A stretch of 16,470 bases of DNA from CAYMRB01 sp964392615 (GTDB lineage: Bacteria; Planctomycetota; UBA8108), in the NCBI GenBank assembly GCA_964392615.1, contig CAYMRB010000214.1:1-16470 (forward strand), read 5' to 3'. This document shows positions 15,065 through 16,470 of this stretch, one piece after another (positions within the stretch are counted from its first letter, which is position 1; the number at the start of each line of letters is the position of its first letter). A program made the translations under genes and the position numbers. The notes below the pieces were generated by a model. It was not told the DNA's origin, searched no databases, and saw only the letters and a program-made list of their open reading frames with translations.

Positions 15065-15646
15065 ATGCATTCCGAACCCGGAAATGATGTGACGCAGCTG
15101 CTGAAGGCGATCGACTCCGGCGACGACGCGGCGAAGGAGAAGCTGATCGAGCTGGCGTACGATGAGCTGCGCGCACTGGCCGCGAGCCTGATGCGCAGCG
15201 AGCGGGCAGCGCACACCTTGCAGCCGACGGCGCTGGTCCACGAGGCGGCGCTGAAGTTCTTCCGTGCGGATGCCTTGCGGGACATGCGGGGTCGTGCCCA
15301 CTTCTTCGGCTCGATGGCTCTCGCGATGCGTCGCATCCTCGTCGACCATGCCCGGCGGTCCGGAGCGCTGCGACGCGGCGGCGACCAGAAGCGCGTGCCG
15401 CTCGATGTCGTGGTCGACAACCTCGAGCGCGCGGGGCGATTCCGCCTCATCGACCTCGACGAGAAGCTCGAGCAACTGCAGCAGATGAACCGACGGCAGA
15501 GCGACGTCGTCACGCTGCGCTTCTTCGGAGGACTCGAGATGACCGAAATCGCCGAGCAGCTCGACGTGTCCTTGTCGACGGTCGAGAAGGACTGGCGCGT
15601 GGCCAAGGCCTGGCTGCGCGGTCAGCTGGTCGAGAGCGGCTCGTGA
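15065..15646 (+). CDS. ECF-type RNA polymerase sigma factor (Sig-70_X6/TIGR02999 type)
   Basis: The product is 193 residues. Region 2 spans about 10-98, with YDELRALAASLMRSERAAHT (32-51), LQPTALVHEAALKF (52-65) and the hallmark RAHFFGSMALAMRRILVDHA (77-96). Region 4 spans about 133-187, with a helix-turn-helix around EIAEQLDVSLSTVEKDWRVA (161-180). These motifs define the planctomycete/acidobacterial subgroup that is usually encoded beside a Ser/Thr kinase. It would direct RNA polymerase to specific promoters, with targets unknown. The stop overlaps the GTG start of the kinase gene by 4 bases (GTGA), indicating translational coupling. No anti-sigma factor gene is seen; in such pairs the kinase is thought to control the sigma factor. 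Confidence 0.92.
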   Translation: MHSEPGNDVTQLLKAIDSGDDAAKEKLIELAYDELRALAASLMRSERAAHTLQPTALVHEAALKFFRADALRDMRGRAHFFGSMALAMRRILVDHARRSGALRRGGDQKRVPLDVVVDNLERAGRFRLIDLDEKLEQLQQMNRRQSDVVTLRFFGGLEMTEIAEQLDVSLSTVEKDWRVAKAWLRGQLVESGS

Positions 15647-16470
15647 CTCCTGCGCGTTGGGAAGAGATCCAGCGGGCCTTCTTCGAGATCGTCGAGCTCG
15701 CACCGTCGGCGCGATCCGAGCGTCTCGCGAAGGTAGCCGCCGAAGACCCCGAGCTGTGTGCCGAACTCGACAAGCTCCTCGACAACGACGAGGGAGAAGA
15801 CGTGGCGGCCTTCCTCGCGCCAGACCTGATCGGCTCGATCTCGAGCGAGAACAGACCGAGCGGTGCCGGCCAGGACGGCCAGGACGATCAGGACCTGCTG
15901 ATCGGCCGCCGAATCGGCCCCTACCGCGTCGAGTCGCGCATCGGCAGCGGAGGCATGGGGAGCGTCTACCTGGCACGACGCGTCTCCGACTACGAGCACA
16001 CCGTCGCGCTCAAGCTCATCCACCGTGGCATGGACACCGAGGTGGTCCTGCGGCGTTTCCGGGACGAGATGCGCTTCCTTGCGACCGTCAGCGAGCACCC
16101 GAACGTCGCGACGCTTCTCGACGCGGGCGAGACCGAGGACGGCCGGCCGTACTTCGTCATGGAGTACGTGGAGGGCACGCGGATCGACGCGTACTGCGAG
16201 GAGGCGAAGCTGGATATCGGCGCCCGTCTCGCGCTGTTCCGATCGGTGTGCTCGGTGCTCGAGTACGCTCACCGCCACGGAGTGATTCACCGCGACCTGA
16301 AGCCCCGCAATATCCTCGTCACGCGCGACGGCAGGGTGAAGCTCATCGATTTCGGCATCGCGAAAATCGCCTCCGCGGACGCCGGCGGCGACCCGACTCT
16401 GACGAATACCGCCGACCGCTTTCTGACGCCGGACTTCGCGAGCCCGGAGCAGATCCGCGGCGCGGCGGTC
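15643..16470 (+). CDS. Ser/Thr protein kinase (PknB-like), 3' end outside window
   Basis: The GTG at 15643 overlaps the sigma factor stop, and the frame is open for 276 codons to the right edge. Residues 1-85 are an acidic N-terminal region of the kind seen in sigma-linked kinases (ARWEEIQRAFFEIVELAPSA, with PELCAELDKLL following). The kinase domain starts near 89 (RRIGPYRVESRIG). It shows the Gly-loop IGSGGMGSVYLA (100-111), Lys124 in VALKLI, HRDLKPRNIL (216-225), DFGIAK (236-241) and SPEQIRG (267-273), so the catalytic residues are present. The rest of the kinase lobe and any membrane or TPR region lie beyond the window. It probably phosphorylates the partner sigma factor or associated proteins. 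Confidence 0.92.
   Translation, partial: MTPARWEEIQRAFFEIVELAPSARSERLAKVAAEDPELCAELDKLLDNDEGEDVAAFLAPDLIGSISSENRPSGAGQDGQDDQDLLIGRRIGPYRVESRIGSGGMGSVYLARRVSDYEHTVALKLIHRGMDTEVVLRRFRDEMRFLATVSEHPNVATLLDAGETEDGRPYFVMEYVEGTRIDAYCEEAKLDIGARLALFRSVCSVLEYAHRHGVIHRDLKPRNILVTRDGRVKLIDFGIAKIASADAGGDPTLTNTADRFLTPDFASPEQIRGAAV

Noticed and set aside
15002..16290. Minus-strand open frames opposite the sigma factor and kinase
   Set aside because: The plus-strand frames carry unmistakable sigma and kinase motifs; these are shadows.

Overview
The window is a GC-rich bacterial chromosome segment, most likely from a member of the Planctomycetota. That call rests on family composition. There are three proteins carrying the same roughly 90-residue dockerin-like module. 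A secreted HEAT-repeat protein has the W-R-Q-W-W signature, and it lies next to a secreted HExxH protein resembling DUF1570. An ECF sigma factor of the Sig-70_X6 type is coupled to a Ser/Thr protein kinase. Nearly every product is predicted to be exported or membrane-bound. No tRNA, rRNA, CRISPR array, transposase or phage gene was seen.

Layout from left to right. (1) 2-2647, plus strand: the 3' part of a secreted HYR-repeat protein ending in the dockerin-like module. (2) 2945-6634, minus strand: a very large sensor histidine kinase with signal peptide, beta-propeller, Y_Y_Y domain, one membrane helix, PAS and ATPase domains. It has no recognisable phosphoacceptor histidine. (3) 6839-8455 and 8519-10072, plus strand, probably one transcript: a HEAT plus alpha/beta-hydrolase fold protein whose catalytic Ser and His appear lost, then a secreted gluzincin-type metallopeptidase. 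(4) 10179-10961, plus strand: a small secreted dockerin-like protein whose C-terminal half resembles the emfourin peptidase inhibitors. (5) 11015-11623, minus strand: a papain-fold cysteine peptidase resembling YopT (family C58). (6) 11943-14660, plus strand, divergent from it: a 905-residue secreted protein combining the dockerin-like module, Ca-binding repeats, a region resembling the pore-forming half of anthrax protective antigen (PA), and a LamG-type lectin domain. (7) 15065-15646 and 15643 to the right edge, plus strand: an ECF sigma factor overlapping the start of a Ser/Thr kinase, with a good promoter-like sequence upstream.

The most notable part is 10179-14660. A candidate peptidase inhibitor, a YopT-like peptidase and a PA-like pore protein lie together, all next to a metallopeptidase gene. 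The PA-like protein keeps the pore region but replaces the receptor-binding end with LamG and the N-terminal end with a dockerin-like module. A two-component toxin or delivery system is possible but is inference: the peptidase has no visible signal peptide and is not in the same operon. Two other proteins look like catalytically altered members of enzyme families. The gaps at 11728-11831 and 14693-14843 hold inverted and tandem repeats that look like dispersed elements.
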